Notes: generated from the letters alone by a model not told the origin. Numbered from the stretch's first letter, positions 41,297 to 51,283 are shown. The stretch is DNA of 64,000 bases from Gammaproteobacteria bacterium (GCA_006218035.1 VBWC01000004.1:97537-161536); one strand, 5' to 3'. Translations and numbers: made by a program.

Positions 41297-43147
41297 ATGC
41301 GAGAACGGATCACCATCAAGGACTACCTGCGTGAATCGCACCTGTTCAACAACCGCGTGGTTGTCGCCGGCGTGGTCATCGTCGTGCTGTCACTGATCGT
41401 CGTCGCGCGCCTGATCTATCTGCAGGTCGTCGGCCATGAGTATTACACCACCCTGTCGAACAAGAACCGCGTCGACATCGTGCCGATTCCACCGACACGC
41501 GGCCTGATCTATGATCGCCGCGGCACACTGCTGGCGCAGAACCTGCCATCGTTCAGTCTTGAAATCACCCCGGAGCGCGTTGCGGACCTGGAGGCAACCC
41601 TGCAGGCGCTCGCTAAACTGATCCGGATCACCGACAACGATCTCGAGCGCTTCCGCAACCGGTTTGCAATAAAGCGGCGTTTCGAGGCGATCCCGCTGCG
41701 GCTGCGCCTCAATGACGAGGAGGTCGCACGCTTCTCGGTCAACCGTCACCGCTTTCCCGGTGTCGAGATAGCGGCACGTCTGATGCGCGATTACCCGCTC
41801 GGCGCGCTCGGCGTTCATGCCATCGGCTATATCGGCCGGATCGACGAAGATGAACTCCAGCGCCTGGATCTTGCTAATTACAGCGGTACCAGCCATATCG
41901 GCAAGACCGGTGTCGAGAAGCAATATGAAGGCGTACTGCACGGCACCGTCGGCCATCAGGCCGTCGAAACGAACGCGCAAGGTCGCGTGATACGCGTGCT
42001 CGAGCGCACGCTGCCGACGCCGGGCGGCAATCTGTATCTGACGATAGACGCGGATCTGCAACGCATTGCGGAGGCCGCGCTGGGTGATAATCGCGGTGCG
42101 GTCATCGCCATCGTACCGAAGACCGGGGAGATCGTCGCATTTGCCAGCCTGCCGGGATTCGATCCGAATCCGTTCGTCAATGGCATCGAGCAAAAGGACT
42201 ACGACAAACTCGCCCAGTCACCCGACCACCCGCTCTTCAACCGCATCGTACGCGGCCAGTATCCGCCAGGCTCGACGATCAAACCGTTCATCGGCCTCGC
42301 CGGACTGGAATACAACGTGATCAACGCACGCAATCAGACCTTCTGTCCGGGCTGGTACGCGCTGGAGGGGGACGACAGAAGATACCGCGACTGGCGGCGC
42401 GAAGGTCACGGCATAACAACGCTGAGCAAGGCGATTTACCAATCCTGTGACGTGTATTTTTACGATTTGGCGCATACTCTCGGCATCGACAGAATGTACG
42501 AGTTCATGAGCCGTTTCGGTTTCGGCCGGAGCACCGGCATTGATATCGCCGGTGAAGTTGCCGGCCTGATGCCGTCGCGGGACTGGAAGCGCGCCACCCA
42601 TCGCCTGCCCTGGTTTCCTGGCGAAACCATCATTACCGGCATCGGACAGGGCTTTATGCTGGCAACGCCCTTGCAACTGGCACACATGACCGCCACGCTT
42701 GCCAACCGGGGTGCATCGGTCCGTCCGCGCCTCGCCTATGCGATACAGAGTCTCGGCAGCGAGCAACCGGCTATTGTTGAGCCGGTACGCGAGGAGCCGC
42801 TGCCAATCGTCAAGGCCGCGAACTGGGAGACCATCATCGACGCCATGCAGGAAGCCGCCCATAATCCGCGCGGTACGGCCTACGGCATCGGCAAAAACGC
42901 GCCGTACCGGATTGCCGGCAAAACCGGCACCGCGCAGGTCTTCGGTCTGAAGGAAGACGAGAAATACGTCAAGGAAGAGGTGGCCCTGCGGCTACGCGAT
43001 CACGCGATGTTTATCGCGTTCGCGCCCGCCGGCGATCCGCAGATCGCGATCGCGGTGATCGTCGAGAACGGCGGCAGCGGCGGGTTGGCCGCGGCCCCGG
43101 TGGCACGGGCGGTTATGGACAAATTCCTGCAACCGGGTGCGACGTAA
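41297..43147 (+). CDS. mrdA: Penicillin-binding protein 2, elongation transpeptidase
   Basis: Cross-links peptidoglycan during lateral growth. The 616-residue protein has an N-terminal membrane anchor (residues 22-45), a pedestal domain and a transpeptidase domain with the nucleophile Ser326 in PPGSTIKPF, SCD in QSCDVYFY and KTG in AGKTGTAQV near residue 542. Its TAA stop overlaps the rodA ATG by one base. Confidence 0.97.
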   Translation: MRERITIKDYLRESHLFNNRVVVAGVVIVVLSLIVVARLIYLQVVGHEYYTTLSNKNRVDIVPIPPTRGLIYDRRGTLLAQNLPSFSLEITPERVADLEATLQALAKLIRITDNDLERFRNRFAIKRRFEAIPLRLRLNDEEVARFSVNRHRFPGVEIAARLMRDYPLGALGVHAIGYIGRIDEDELQRLDLANYSGTSHIGKTGVEKQYEGVLHGTVGHQAVETNAQGRVIRVLERTLPTPGGNLYLTIDADLQRIAEAALGDNRGAVIAIVPKTGEIVAFASLPGFDPNPFVNGIEQKDYDKLAQSPDHPLFNRIVRGQYPPGSTIKPFIGLAGLEYNVINARNQTFCPGWYALEGDDRRYRDWRREGHGITTLSKAIYQSCDVYFYDLAHTLGIDRMYEFMSRFGFGRSTGIDIAGEVAGLMPSRDWKRATHRLPWFPGETIITGIGQGFMLATPLQLAHMTATLANRGASVRPRLAYAIQSLGSEQPAIVEPVREEPLPIVKAANWETIIDAMQEAAHNPRGTAYGIGKNAPYRIAGKTGTAQVFGLKEDEKYVKEEVALRLRDHAMFIAFAPAGDPQIAIAVIVENGGSGGLAAAPVARAVMDKFLQPGAT

Positions 43148-44280
43148 TGGAAACCGATCCCCGCTATCATTCAGGCTGGTCCGAATCACGTCACTACCGC
43201 ACGCTGGTCCGGCGTCTGCATATCGACGTACCGTTATTCATCGGCTTGCTGCTGCTGTCGCTGACGGGACTGGTAATACTCTACAGCGCGGGCGGACAGG
43301 ACAGCGACGTGATCATCAAACAGGGCAGCCGGCTGACGATTGCCTGCGTGCTGATGCTCGTCGTCGCGCAGATCAACCCGCGCCACTACGCCAGCTGGGC
43401 GCCGTGGTTCGCCGGTGCCGGGCTGCTGTTGCTGGCAACCGTGCTGGTCGTCGGCGATATCGGCAAGGGTGCGCAGCGCTGGCTGGACCTCGGCTTCATG
43501 CGCTTTCAGCCGTCGGAGATGATGAAGCTCGCGCTGCCGATGACGGTCGCCTGGTATCTCGCCGATCGCCCGCTGCCGCCATCGGCACGGCATTTGTTTA
43601 TCGCGTGCGCCCTGGTGATCATTCCGGTACTGCTGATCGCGCGGCAACCGGACCTGGGCACCGCCATCCTGGTCGCCGCGTCAGGCGCTTTCGTTTTGCT
43701 GCTGGCCGGCATTTCCTGGCGGCTGATCACCGCGCTGGGCGTGCTGATCGGAGCGAGTATTCCGGTGATCTGGTATCTGATGCACGACTATCAGCGCAAC
43801 CGCGTGTGGATGCTGCTCGATCCCGAATCCGATCCGCTCGGCGCCGGTTACCATATCATTCAGTCGAAGATCGCGATCGGCTCGGGCGGTATCTTCGGCA
43901 AGGGCTGGCTGAACGGCACGCAGGCGCACCTCGAGTTCCTGCCGGAGCGATCGACGGATTTTATTTTCGCCGTGTTTGCCGAGGAATTCGGTCTGTTCGG
44001 CATCCTGTTGCTGCTGACGCTCTATCTTTTTATCGTGCTGCGCGGCCTGCTGATCGCCACGCAGGCGCAGGATACCTTCACGCGCCTGCTGAGCGGCAGC
44101 CTGGTGCTGACGTTTTCGGTCTACGTTTTCGTCAATATCGGCATGGTCGTCGGCCTGCTGCCGGTGGTCGGCATTCCGCTGCCGCTGATCAGTTTTGGCG
44201 GCACGGCAATGGTGACCCATCTGGTCGCTTTCGGTATCCTGATGTCCATTCATACGCACAGAAAACTGTTGCCAACCTGA
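43147..44280 (+). CDS. mrdB: Peptidoglycan polymerase RodA
   Basis: SEDS-family glycosyltransferase that works with PBP2. The 377-residue protein has about ten membrane segments and the family signatures RWLDLGFMRFQPSE, NRVWMLLDPESDPLGAGYH and ISFGGTAM. The start overlaps the mrdA stop. mltB begins 17 bases after its stop, so mrdA-mrdB-mltB likely form one unit. Confidence 0.97.
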   Translation: METDPRYHSGWSESRHYRTLVRRLHIDVPLFIGLLLLSLTGLVILYSAGGQDSDVIIKQGSRLTIACVLMLVVAQINPRHYASWAPWFAGAGLLLLATVLVVGDIGKGAQRWLDLGFMRFQPSEMMKLALPMTVAWYLADRPLPPSARHLFIACALVIIPVLLIARQPDLGTAILVAASGAFVLLLAGISWRLITALGVLIGASIPVIWYLMHDYQRNRVWMLLDPESDPLGAGYHIIQSKIAIGSGGIFGKGWLNGTQAHLEFLPERSTDFIFAVFAEEFGLFGILLLLTLYLFIVLRGLLIATQAQDTFTRLLSGSLVLTFSVYVFVNIGMVVGLLPVVGIPLPLISFGGTAMVTHLVAFGILMSIHTHRKLLPT

Positions 44281-44296
44281 TCGAAGGCGCCTGACC

Positions 44297-45307
44297 ATGA
44301 GCCACATCCGAAAGTTTATCCCGATACTGGCGATTTCCGTCATGTCCTGCGCGGGCGCGGTCACCGCCGACGGATTCACGAACCGTACGGATATCCAGAC
44401 ATTTATTGACGAGCTGGTGACGCGGCACGGCTTCGAACGCCAGTCACTCAAAACACTGTTCGACAATACCGAGCGACGCCAGGACATCATCGATGCGATC
44501 TCCCGGCCGGCCGAGGCCAAACCGTGGCATCAATACCGCCCGATTTTTCTCAATACGCAACGCATCAGCGGCGGTGTTGAATTCTGGAACCAGCATGCGG
44601 CGCTGCTGGACAAGGCCGAGCAGGTATACGGGGTGCCGCCGGAAATCGTCACGGCGATTATCGGCGTCGAGACACGTTACGGCGCCAGCACCGGACGCTA
44701 CCGCGTGATGGACTCGCTGGCAACGCTGGCATTCGACTATCCGCCCAGGGCCGCGTTTTTCCGCGGGGAACTCGAGCAGTTCCTGCTGTTGGCCAGGGAG
44801 GAAGCCGCCGATCCACTGTCGATCAAGGGCTCCTACGCGGGCGCGATGGGGCAAGGGCAGTTTATCTCCAGCAGCTACCGGCATTACGCGGTCGATTTCG
44901 ACGGCGACGGCAAGCGTGACCTGTGGAACAGCACCGCCGATGCCATCGGCAGCGTCGCGAACTATTTTCACGTGCATGGCTGGAAACCGGGCGAACCGGT
45001 TGCCAGCCGCGCGCGGGTGCAGGGCAACGCCTACAAGGAACTCGTTGCGCAAGACCTCAAGCCACACACCTCGCTGGCACAACTTCAGACCCAGGGAGTC
45101 ACCGCCAGCGACACCCTGCCTCCCGATGCGCTCGCGGCACTGATCGAACTGGAGACCGAAAACGGGGTCGAGCACTGGCTCGGTCTCGACAATTTTTACG
45201 TGATCACGCGCTATAACCGCAGCCGGCTATACGCGATGGCCGTCTATCAACTGAGTCAAGAAATTCGCAGCCAGCGTCCTGGCGCGTTGAATGCCCGGTC
45301 AAAGTAA
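44297..45307 (+). CDS. mltB: Lytic murein transglycosylase B
   Basis: Cleaves peptidoglycan glycan strands, forming 1,6-anhydroMurNAc. The 336-residue protein has a signal peptide (MSHIRKFIPILAISVMSCAGAVTA) and the catalytic Glu125 in IIGVETRYGASTGRY. The AGAMGQGQFISSSYRHYAVD and DGDGKRDLWNSTADAIGSVANYF segments are typical of MltB. The leader cysteine is followed by AGA, so lipidation is possible but not clear. Order rodA-mltB-rlpA matches Pseudomonas. Confidence 0.94.
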   Translation: MSHIRKFIPILAISVMSCAGAVTADGFTNRTDIQTFIDELVTRHGFERQSLKTLFDNTERRQDIIDAISRPAEAKPWHQYRPIFLNTQRISGGVEFWNQHAALLDKAEQVYGVPPEIVTAIIGVETRYGASTGRYRVMDSLATLAFDYPPRAAFFRGELEQFLLLAREEAADPLSIKGSYAGAMGQGQFISSSYRHYAVDFDGDGKRDLWNSTADAIGSVANYFHVHGWKPGEPVASRARVQGNAYKELVAQDLKPHTSLAQLQTQGVTASDTLPPDALAALIELETENGVEHWLGLDNFYVITRYNRSRLYAMAVYQLSQEIRSQRPGALNARSK

Positions 45308-45340
45308 TCCCCCCGGGCCAGGCCAGTCGCACGCGCTGTC

Positions 45341-46168
45341 ATGACGACCATCCGTTCACCGATCAGCCGCCGGTTCAGCCAGATCAGCCGGATAGTATTG
45401 CCTGCCGGCCTGCTGTTGCTGAGCGCCTGCGCCACCCCGGTCTTTGAAAAACAGGACGGGGCCCCGGCCCGGCCGACCGATGTCAACGCGATCCCCGACG
45501 CGGTACCGCGCGTCGAACCGCGCAGCAAATACGGCAACCCGCCGACCTACGAGGTCTTCGGCCAGCGTTACCACGTCATGGAGGTCAGCGACGGGTTTGT
45601 CGAGCAGGGCATCGCCTCGTGGTATGGCACCAAGTTCCACAACCAGCGCACGTCGAGCGGCGAAACCTACGACATGTATGCGATGACGGCCGCGCACAAA
45701 AACCTGCCGCTGCCGACCTACGCCCGGGTAACCAATCTCGAGAACGGCCGCTCGGTGATCGTCAAGGTCAACGATCGCGGGCCGTTCGCCAAGAACCGCG
45801 TTATCGATCTGTCATTCACCGCGGCGACCAGGCTTGGCATTATCGCCAAGGGCACCGGTTTCGTCGAAATACGCGCCCTCGACCCGCGCCATCCGCAAAC
45901 ACCGCTGCCGGCTGGCCAGGCGCCTGGCCAGCACGCCAACGTCTATCTGCAGGTCGGCTCCTACACCACGCGCGACAAGGCGGAGCGGATGCTGGATCGC
46001 GTCAACCGCGCGTTGCCGGTCGGCGCGCACATCGCCGAAGGCGTCGCGACGCAGCGCACCTATTACCGTGTCCGGATCGGCCCGATCTCCAGCGTGGCGG
46101 AAGCCGACAAGATTGCCGCGATACTGACCGAATCCGGCATCGAGGCCCCGCGCGTCGTCGCCGATTGA
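45341..46168 (+). CDS. rlpA: Septal/rare lipoprotein A (RlpA)
   Basis: Lytic transglycosylase acting on naked glycan in Pseudomonas. The 275-residue lipoprotein has a lipobox LLLSAC, a double-psi beta-barrel domain (GIASWYGTKFHNQRTSSGE and VKVNDRGPFAKNRVIDLS), and a C-terminal SPOR domain (YLQVGSYTTRDKAERML onward) that binds denuded peptidoglycan. It sits between mltB and dacA as expected. Confidence 0.94.
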   Translation: MTTIRSPISRRFSQISRIVLPAGLLLLSACATPVFEKQDGAPARPTDVNAIPDAVPRVEPRSKYGNPPTYEVFGQRYHVMEVSDGFVEQGIASWYGTKFHNQRTSSGETYDMYAMTAAHKNLPLPTYARVTNLENGRSVIVKVNDRGPFAKNRVIDLSFTAATRLGIIAKGTGFVEIRALDPRHPQTPLPAGQAPGQHANVYLQVGSYTTRDKAERMLDRVNRALPVGAHIAEGVATQRTYYRVRIGPISSVAEADKIAAILTESGIEAPRVVAD

Positions 46169-46282
46169 TCGTCGCCGGGCGGTTACATTTGCGGCGGAAT
46201 CAACGGTAAAATAGCCGTGCCGACGCACGCAGCGGCCATCCCGCCGGGGTTTCTGTTCTCACTGCGACCAAGAAGGAAAGTC

Positions 46283-47464
46283 ATGGAGTCATTCCGCACC
46301 TATCATCATTCCGCCGTCCTGCGCCGGCTGCGCCGCCCGGCCAGCCTGATTGCCTTGCTGGCCGTGTTCGCCTGCAATGCACTTGCCGCACCGCGCCCGG
46401 TACCGACGCCGCCGGGCAGCGAGGCGCGGGCGTTTCTGCTACTGGATTTCCTCAGCGGCCAGACGATTGCCGAGAAAAACGCCGACGACCGCGTGGAGCC
46501 GGCAAGCCTGACCAAGCTGATGACGGCCTATATCGTCTTTGACGAGCTGCGCCTGGGCAACATCAAGCTGCAGGACAATGTGCTGATCAGCGAGAAGGCC
46601 TGGCGCATGGAAGGGTCGCGCATGTTCGTCGAGGTCAATAATCGCGTGTCGGTCGAGGACCTGCTGCAGGGCATGATCATTCAATCGGGTAACGACGCAA
46701 CCGTAGCGCTCGCCGAGCACATCGCCGGCAGTGAAGACGCGTTCGTCAACATGATGAACCTTCACGCCGCCCGGCTCGGGATGACGGCGAGCCTGTTCGC
46801 GAACAGTTCGGGCATGCCTGACGCCAATCACTATACGACCGCGCGCGACCTTGGCCTGTTAACACGGGCGTTGATACGGAATTTTCCTGAACACTACAAG
46901 TGGTATTCGGTGCAGAGTTTCACCTTCAATGGGATTACGCAGCACAACCGCAACAAACTGCTGGCGCGCGACCAGTCCGTCGACGGCGTCAAGACCGGCT
47001 ATACCGAATCGGCCGGTTACTGCCTGATCACGTCGGCACAACGTGACAACATGCGCCTGATCTCCGTCGTGCTCGGCACCTCCAGCGAGAACGCGCGTGC
47101 CGAGGAAAGCCAGAAAATGCTCAATTACGGCTTCCGGTTCTTCGAGACCCACAAGCTCTATGACAGCGGCAAGGAACTGGCGAGAACCCGCATCTACAAG
47201 GGCGCCGAAGAGGAAGTGCCGCTGGGTCTGAGCGACGATCTCTACGTCACGGTGTCGCAGGGCCGTTACAAGGATATTCAGGCATCGCTGAGCATCAACA
47301 GTCTGATTATGGCGCCTGCGGCAAAGGGGCAGCCACTTGGCCTGGTCAACGTGACCCTGGACGGCGACAATATCGCGCAGCGGCCATTGCTGGCGCTGCA
47401 GGAGATCGCCGAAGGCGGCTGGTGGCAACGGTTGACCGATGCAACGCTGTTATTGTTCCAGTAA
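46283..47464 (+). CDS. dacA: D-alanyl-D-alanine carboxypeptidase (PBP5/6 type)
   Basis: Trims the terminal D-Ala of peptidoglycan pentapeptides in the periplasm. The 393-residue precursor has a signal peptide ending near ALAAP, the active-site SLTK (Ser75, Lys78), SGN in IQSGNDATVALA and KTG in VDGVKTGYTES. It ends in an amphipathic membrane-binding helix (EGGWWQRLTDATLLLF). ATG at 46283 is chosen because GAAGGAAAG precedes it. Pseudomonas calls the gene at this place dacC. Confidence 0.95.
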   Translation: MESFRTYHHSAVLRRLRRPASLIALLAVFACNALAAPRPVPTPPGSEARAFLLLDFLSGQTIAEKNADDRVEPASLTKLMTAYIVFDELRLGNIKLQDNVLISEKAWRMEGSRMFVEVNNRVSVEDLLQGMIIQSGNDATVALAEHIAGSEDAFVNMMNLHAARLGMTASLFANSSGMPDANHYTTARDLGLLTRALIRNFPEHYKWYSVQSFTFNGITQHNRNKLLARDQSVDGVKTGYTESAGYCLITSAQRDNMRLISVVLGTSSENARAEESQKMLNYGFRFFETHKLYDSGKELARTRIYKGAEEEVPLGLSDDLYVTVSQGRYKDIQASLSINSLIMAPAAKGQPLGLVNVTLDGDNIAQRPLLALQEIAEGGWWQRLTDATLLLFQ

Positions 47465-47523
47465 CAGCGGCGCCAGGCCCACGATAACCCGCCCGCTTAA
47501 TCATTGGCATAGAATCCCCGACG

Positions 47524-48375
47524 ATGAACATACCGACCTCGACCTGCTATCTTAACGGCGAATTCCTGCCGCTCGCCGACGCGCGTATCCCGGTCATGGA
47601 TCGCGGCTTTATCTTCGGCGACGGCGTCTATGAAGTCATACCGGTATACAACGGCCGGGCCTTCCGCCTGGCGCAGCATCTCGACCGCCTTGGCAACAGC
47701 CTGGCGGCGATACGCATCGATAATCCGCTCGCCGCACGGCAATGGCAAAAAATCATCGGCGAGATAGTCGATCAGAACGGCAACGGCGATCAATCGGTAT
47801 ACGTCCAGATCACGCGCGGTGTTGCGCCGCGCGATCACGCGTTCCCCAACCCGACTGTGCCGACGGTGTTTGTCACCAGCAGCCCGCTGAAGAAGCCGAC
47901 CGCGGACATGCTGGCCGGAGTCGCCGCACTGACGCTGGAGGATATCCGCTGGCAGTACTGCCACATCAAGGCGATTACGTTGCTGGCCAATATCCTGTTG
48001 CGCCAGCAGGCGATCGACGCCGGATGTATCGAGGCGATCCTGACCAAGAATGGTCTGGTCACCGAAGGCGCGGCCAGTAACGTGTTTGTGGTGACCGGGG
48101 AAACACTGGTCACCCCGCCCAAGGGTCCGCACCTGCTGCCCGGGATCACACGCGATGTGATACTGGATCTGGCGCGTGCTAACGGCATTCGTTGCGCGGA
48201 GCGCGACATCGGCCGTGACGAACTGGTCGCGGCCGACGAGATCTGGCTGACCAGCTCGACACGCGAGATACTGCCGGTCACCGTCCTCGACGGCCGGCCG
48301 GTCGGCAACGGCCGGCCGGGGCCGCTGTGGACGCGGGTGCTGGCCTTGTACCAGCAATTCAAACAGACGCTGTGA
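47524..48375 (+). CDS. dat: D-amino-acid aminotransferase
   Basis: PLP-dependent class IV transaminase that interconverts D-Ala and D-Glu type amino acids for cell-wall synthesis. The 283-residue protein has PVMDRGFIFGDGVYEV, the PLP lysine (Lys149) in CHIKAITLLANIL and the cofactor glutamate in LVTEGAASNVFVV. The D-type assignment over branched-chain transaminase rests on length, these motifs and the dacA neighbour. The gene starts 59 bases after dacA. Confidence 0.88.
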   Translation: MNIPTSTCYLNGEFLPLADARIPVMDRGFIFGDGVYEVIPVYNGRAFRLAQHLDRLGNSLAAIRIDNPLAARQWQKIIGEIVDQNGNGDQSVYVQITRGVAPRDHAFPNPTVPTVFVTSSPLKKPTADMLAGVAALTLEDIRWQYCHIKAITLLANILLRQQAIDAGCIEAILTKNGLVTEGAASNVFVVTGETLVTPPKGPHLLPGITRDVILDLARANGIRCAERDIGRDELVAADEIWLTSSTREILPVTVLDGRPVGNGRPGPLWTRVLALYQQFKQTL

Positions 48376-48475
48376 TGCGCCGTTCCGGGCATCCGCCACC
48401 CGGTAGCCCGTCATCCCCGCGCGGCGCTTGCGCTATAATCGGCTGCCGTAATCACCGCTGCCATGATCCGTCCTG

Positions 48476-48733
48476 ATGATCTCTCTGTTCGAATTTCCGT
48501 GTCAGTTTCCACTCAAGGTGATGGGCAAGGCCGCCGCGGATTTCGATGCCTATGTCGTCGAGATCGTGCGACGCCACGTGCCCGGCCTGACCGAAGGCGC
48601 GGTGCGCTCACAGTTGAGTCGCAACGGTAACTACGTGTCGATCACCGTCACCTTCGAGGCAAGCAGTCAGGAACAACTGGATGCGTTGTACCGCGAGCTG
48701 ACCGGCTCCGACCGTACCTTGATGGTGCTTTGA
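48476..48733 (+). CDS. ybeD: YbeD-like DUF493 protein
   Basis: An 85-residue ACT-like small protein (MISLFEFPCQFPLKVMGKAAADF...TLMVL) of the DUF493 family, nearly always encoded between a dacA-type gene and lipB. A regulatory role for lipoate ligation or small molecules has been suggested but is not established. Its TGA stop overlaps the lipB ATG (TGATG... junction), indicating coupling. Confidence 0.92.
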   Translation: MISLFEFPCQFPLKVMGKAAADFDAYVVEIVRRHVPGLTEGAVRSQLSRNGNYVSITVTFEASSQEQLDALYRELTGSDRTLMVL

Positions 48734-49455
48734 TGATGAGCAGCGCGCGCACCTGCGAAGCTGTTACCGAGCTGGTCGTCCGTCCGCTGCTGCGCGCCGA
48801 CTACGCGCCGGTATGGCGCGCGATGCAGGCGTTTACCGACCAGCGAACACCCGCCGCGCCGGACGAGTTGTGGCTGATCGAGCATCCGCCGGTCTATACG
48901 TTGGGACGTTCCGCTAAAATGGAACACCTGTTACGCCCGACGGATATCCCGGTGATCGCGAGCGATCGCGGCGGCCAGATCACCTATCACGGGCCGGGGC
49001 AGCTCGTCGCCTATCTGCTGTGCGACCTGTCACGGCTGGGCCTGGGTGTACGTCCTTTCGTCCACCTGATCGAGAACGTCGTCATCGACGTACTGGCCGG
49101 CTACGGCATCACGGGCAGCGCGCGCCGCGACGCGCCCGGTGTTTACGTCAACGCGCAGAAGATCGCCGCACTCGGGCTGCGCGTCCGGCGCGGTTGTAGT
49201 TATCATGGCCTCAGCCTCAACGTCGCGATGGATCTGGCGCCGTTCGAGGCGATCAACCCGTGCGGTTATCCGGGATTGGGCGTGACCCAGATATCCGCGC
49301 TGGGCGGACCCGGCGACCTCGCCGTCGTGGCCGATGCGCTGGTCCGGCAGTTCAAGACGCGCGCCGGCTATGCGACGGTGCGCTATACTGCGCCGCTGAC
49401 ACTTGATGACCCGGCCCCGAATTCACCGATGCACCCGCAGGCTACCCATGGCTGA
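48733..49455 (+). CDS. lipB: Octanoyl-[ACP]:protein N-octanoyltransferase
   Basis: Transfers octanoate from ACP to lipoyl domains. The 240-residue protein has [18 protein letters not shown], the catalytic Lys in AQKIAALG and the Cys in [13 protein letters not shown]. Two ATGs (48733 and 48736) are equally placed; the first overlaps the ybeD stop. The last eight bases overlap lipA. Confidence 0.96.
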   Translation: MMSSARTCEAVTELVVRPLLRADYAPVWRAMQAFTDQRTPAAPDELWLIEHPPVYTLGRSAKMEHLLRPTDIPVIASDRGGQITYHGPGQLVAYLLCDLSRLGLGVRPFVHLIENVVIDVLAGYGITGSARRDAPGVYVNAQKIAALGLRVRRGCSYHGLSLNVAMDLAPFEAINPCGYPGLGVTQISALGGPGDLAVVADALVRQFKTRAGYATVRYTAPLTLDDPAPNSPMHPQATHG

Positions 49456-50437
49456 CGTTGAGCAAAAACCCGACCCGGCGAACCCGCCGGAACTCATTGC
49501 CACCACCAGCGGCGGCAAGCGCGGCGCGGACAAGACGGCGCGGCTGCGTATCAAGATCGAACCGACCGTCACGCCGCTGCGCAAGCCGGCATGGATACGC
49601 GCACGCTCGCCCAACACACCGGCCGTGTTGCAACTGAAAGCGATATTGCGCGAAAACCGGCTGCACACCGTCTGCGAAGAGGCCGCCTGCCCCAATCTCG
49701 GCGAGTGCTTCGGCCAGGGCACCGCGACCTTCATGATCATGGGCGATATCTGCACGCGCCGCTGCCCGTTCTGCGACGTGGCCCACGGCCGGCCCAAGCC
49801 ACTGGATGCGCAGGAGCCGGTCAATCTCGCCAATACCGTCAAGGCCATGGGTCTGCGTTACGTGGTCGTGACGTCGGTGGATCGCGATGACCTGCGCGAT
49901 GGCGGCGCCGATCATTTTGTCGCGTGCATCGCCGCGATACGCGCGGCCACGCCAACAACAAGGATCGAGGTCCTCGTACCCGATTTCCGCGGCCGCATGG
50001 ATATCGCACTGGAGCGCCTCGGCGCCGCGTTACCGGACGTCTTCAATCACAATCTGGAAACCGTGCCGCGTTTGTACAAACTGGCGCGGCCGGGCGCCGA
50101 TTATCAATGGTCGCTGGATTTATTGCGCCACTTCGGCAAGTCCCATCCAGGCGTGCCGACCAAGTCCGGGCTGATGCTCGGCCTCGGCGAGACCAATGAC
50201 GAGATCAAGCCCGTGCTGCAGGACCTGCGCGCGCACGGCGTCACGATGCTGACCCTCGGCCAGTATTTGCAACCGAGTAAGCATCATCTGCCGGTGATGC
50301 GCTTCGTACCGCCGGAAGAATTCGCCGAACTCGGCGCGTACGCCGAGTCACTCGGCTTCACCCGCGTCGCCAGCGGCCCGATGGTGCGCTCGTCGTACCA
50401 TGCTGACCTCCAGGCCGCGGGTGAGAAGGTGTCGTAA
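49448..50437 (+). CDS. lipA: Lipoyl synthase
   Basis: Radical-SAM enzyme that inserts two sulfurs into protein-bound octanoate. The 329-residue protein (start [10 protein letters not shown]) has the auxiliary cluster [12 protein letters not shown], the radical-SAM motif CTRRCPFC and the C-terminal RSSYHAD motif. Two extra open codon stretches upstream are not conserved. It is the last gene of ybeD-lipB-lipA and of the core block. Confidence 0.97.
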   Translation: MADVEQKPDPANPPELIATTSGGKRGADKTARLRIKIEPTVTPLRKPAWIRARSPNTPAVLQLKAILRENRLHTVCEEAACPNLGECFGQGTATFMIMGDICTRRCPFCDVAHGRPKPLDAQEPVNLANTVKAMGLRYVVVTSVDRDDLRDGGADHFVACIAAIRAATPTTRIEVLVPDFRGRMDIALERLGAALPDVFNHNLETVPRLYKLARPGADYQWSLDLLRHFGKSHPGVPTKSGLMLGLGETNDEIKPVLQDLRAHGVTMLTLGQYLQPSKHHLPVMRFVPPEEFAELGAYAESLGFTRVASGPMVRSSYHADLQAAGEKVS

Positions 50438-51026
50438 CGCGGCCTACGCCCGCGCAGTTTCAAGTTGCACGTTGCAGGTGACAAGCACGTAGGATGCGGT
50501 GAACGCCGTGAACCGCATCGGTCGCGAACGATGCGGTTCGCTCCTCACGGCATCCGACGGAACTCAGCGCAAACTCGGCTTACCGACAACTCAAAACCTC
50601 AATTGATGCCGTCCGGGCGACACCTGGCCCGATCCATTGGCACCGTGAGGCGACTGCGTGATAGATTACATTTTGGTGTATTTCCCCGCGCCGCATAATC
50701 GTGCGAAGTCAGCAAAAGACAAGTCGTCGCTCCGATAACGGCGCGCTTAACTGATTGAGCTGCTATTGTTTTCCGATGCCGTGCTATCTTCAGGCTGGCG
50801 CTGGCTGGCAGCGATTCTGTAATGTAGGCGTTGCGTGAAATACCCCAAAGTGGGGTGTTATAACGGCAATTATATACTTGACAAAGCGGCGACACAGTTA
50901 TGCAGAGTTACGCAAAATTGCTCAAACATGCGCAGAATGGGACAAATTGTCTTGTGGTAAACAGAAAGTTTTAGTAAGTTCTGCTTACGCGGTCTGCTAT
51001 CTAATATCAGATAGCTTGATGGAAAG
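50438..51026. other. Non-coding gap marking the start of the accessory region
   Basis: No gene is seen. Contents: a REP-like doublet (50489-50558), a small hairpin ACCCC-aaagt-GGGGT near 50843, a TTGACA hexamer near 50878 without a good -10, and GCTATCT..AGATAGC near 50996. Base composition drops from GC-rich to locally AT-rich from about 50750 on. An open frame running into the tRNA-like sequence is not coding in style. Confidence 0.5.
50489..50558. repeat. REP-like palindrome doublet after lipA
   Basis: Two adjacent palindromes, GTAGGATGCGGT..AACCGCATC and GATGCGGTTCGC..ACGGCATCC, joined by GGTCGCGAAC. They belong to the same family as the doublets at 10174-10270 and 56609-56678. Confidence 0.6.
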
Positions 51027-51099
51027 AGCGGGTGACGAGAATCGAACTCGCGTCGGCACATTTGGGCAAACGGCTGCTCTGCCATTGAGCTACACCCGC
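51027..51099 (-). tRNA. Degenerate tRNA-Gly-like sequence (pseudo-tRNA)
   Basis: A 73-nt stretch with intact acceptor stem (GCGGGTG/CACCCGC), D arm (GCTC..GAGC) and T arm (GCGAG-TTCGATT-CTCGT) resembling bacterial tRNA-Gly. The anticodon arm fails: 23 bases lie between D and T arms, five-pair stems around TTGCCCA do not form, and a pyrimidine would sit at position 37. No CCA follows, unlike the other two tRNAs here. A minus-strand terminator lies directly upstream. Probably non-functional or repurposed. Confidence 0.5.
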
Positions 51100-51106
51100 G
51101 TAAACG

Positions 51107-51129
51107 AAAAAACCCCGCGCTCAGGGGTT
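51107..51129 (-). terminator. Terminator directly 5' of the tRNA-like sequence
   Basis: On the minus strand AACCCC-tgagcgc-GGGGTT is followed by a T run. It would stop minus-strand transcription just before the tRNA-like sequence, so that sequence has no visible promoter of its own. Confidence 0.55.
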
Positions 51130-51219
51130 GGACGCCTGAGCAACTGAGATTCGGGACGGTGACAGTAGAGTTTTGGACGTTCTACTGGTTGGCCCACTTA
51201 CCGAACCTAAGTTGGGGTT

Positions 51220-51258
51220 GTCGTGAGAGCCCCGCATAGCGCGGGGCTTTTTCACGAC
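51220..51258 (+). terminator. Strong hairpin terminator, plus strand
   Basis: AGCCCCGC-atagc-GCGGGGCT forms a perfect 8-bp GC stem followed by TTTTT, nested in an outer GTCGTGA/TCACGAC pair. No gene is recognised upstream on the plus strand between 51130 and 51219, so it may end a small RNA. Confidence 0.65.
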
Positions 51259-51283
51259 AAATCGAAACGTACCATACATTTAT

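Noticed and set aside
50878-51147. An 89-residue plus-strand frame running through the tRNA-like sequence
   Set aside because: Its second half (GDENRTRV..LPLSYTR) is the typical false translation of the complement of a tRNA, and the first half has no coding pattern or ribosome site.
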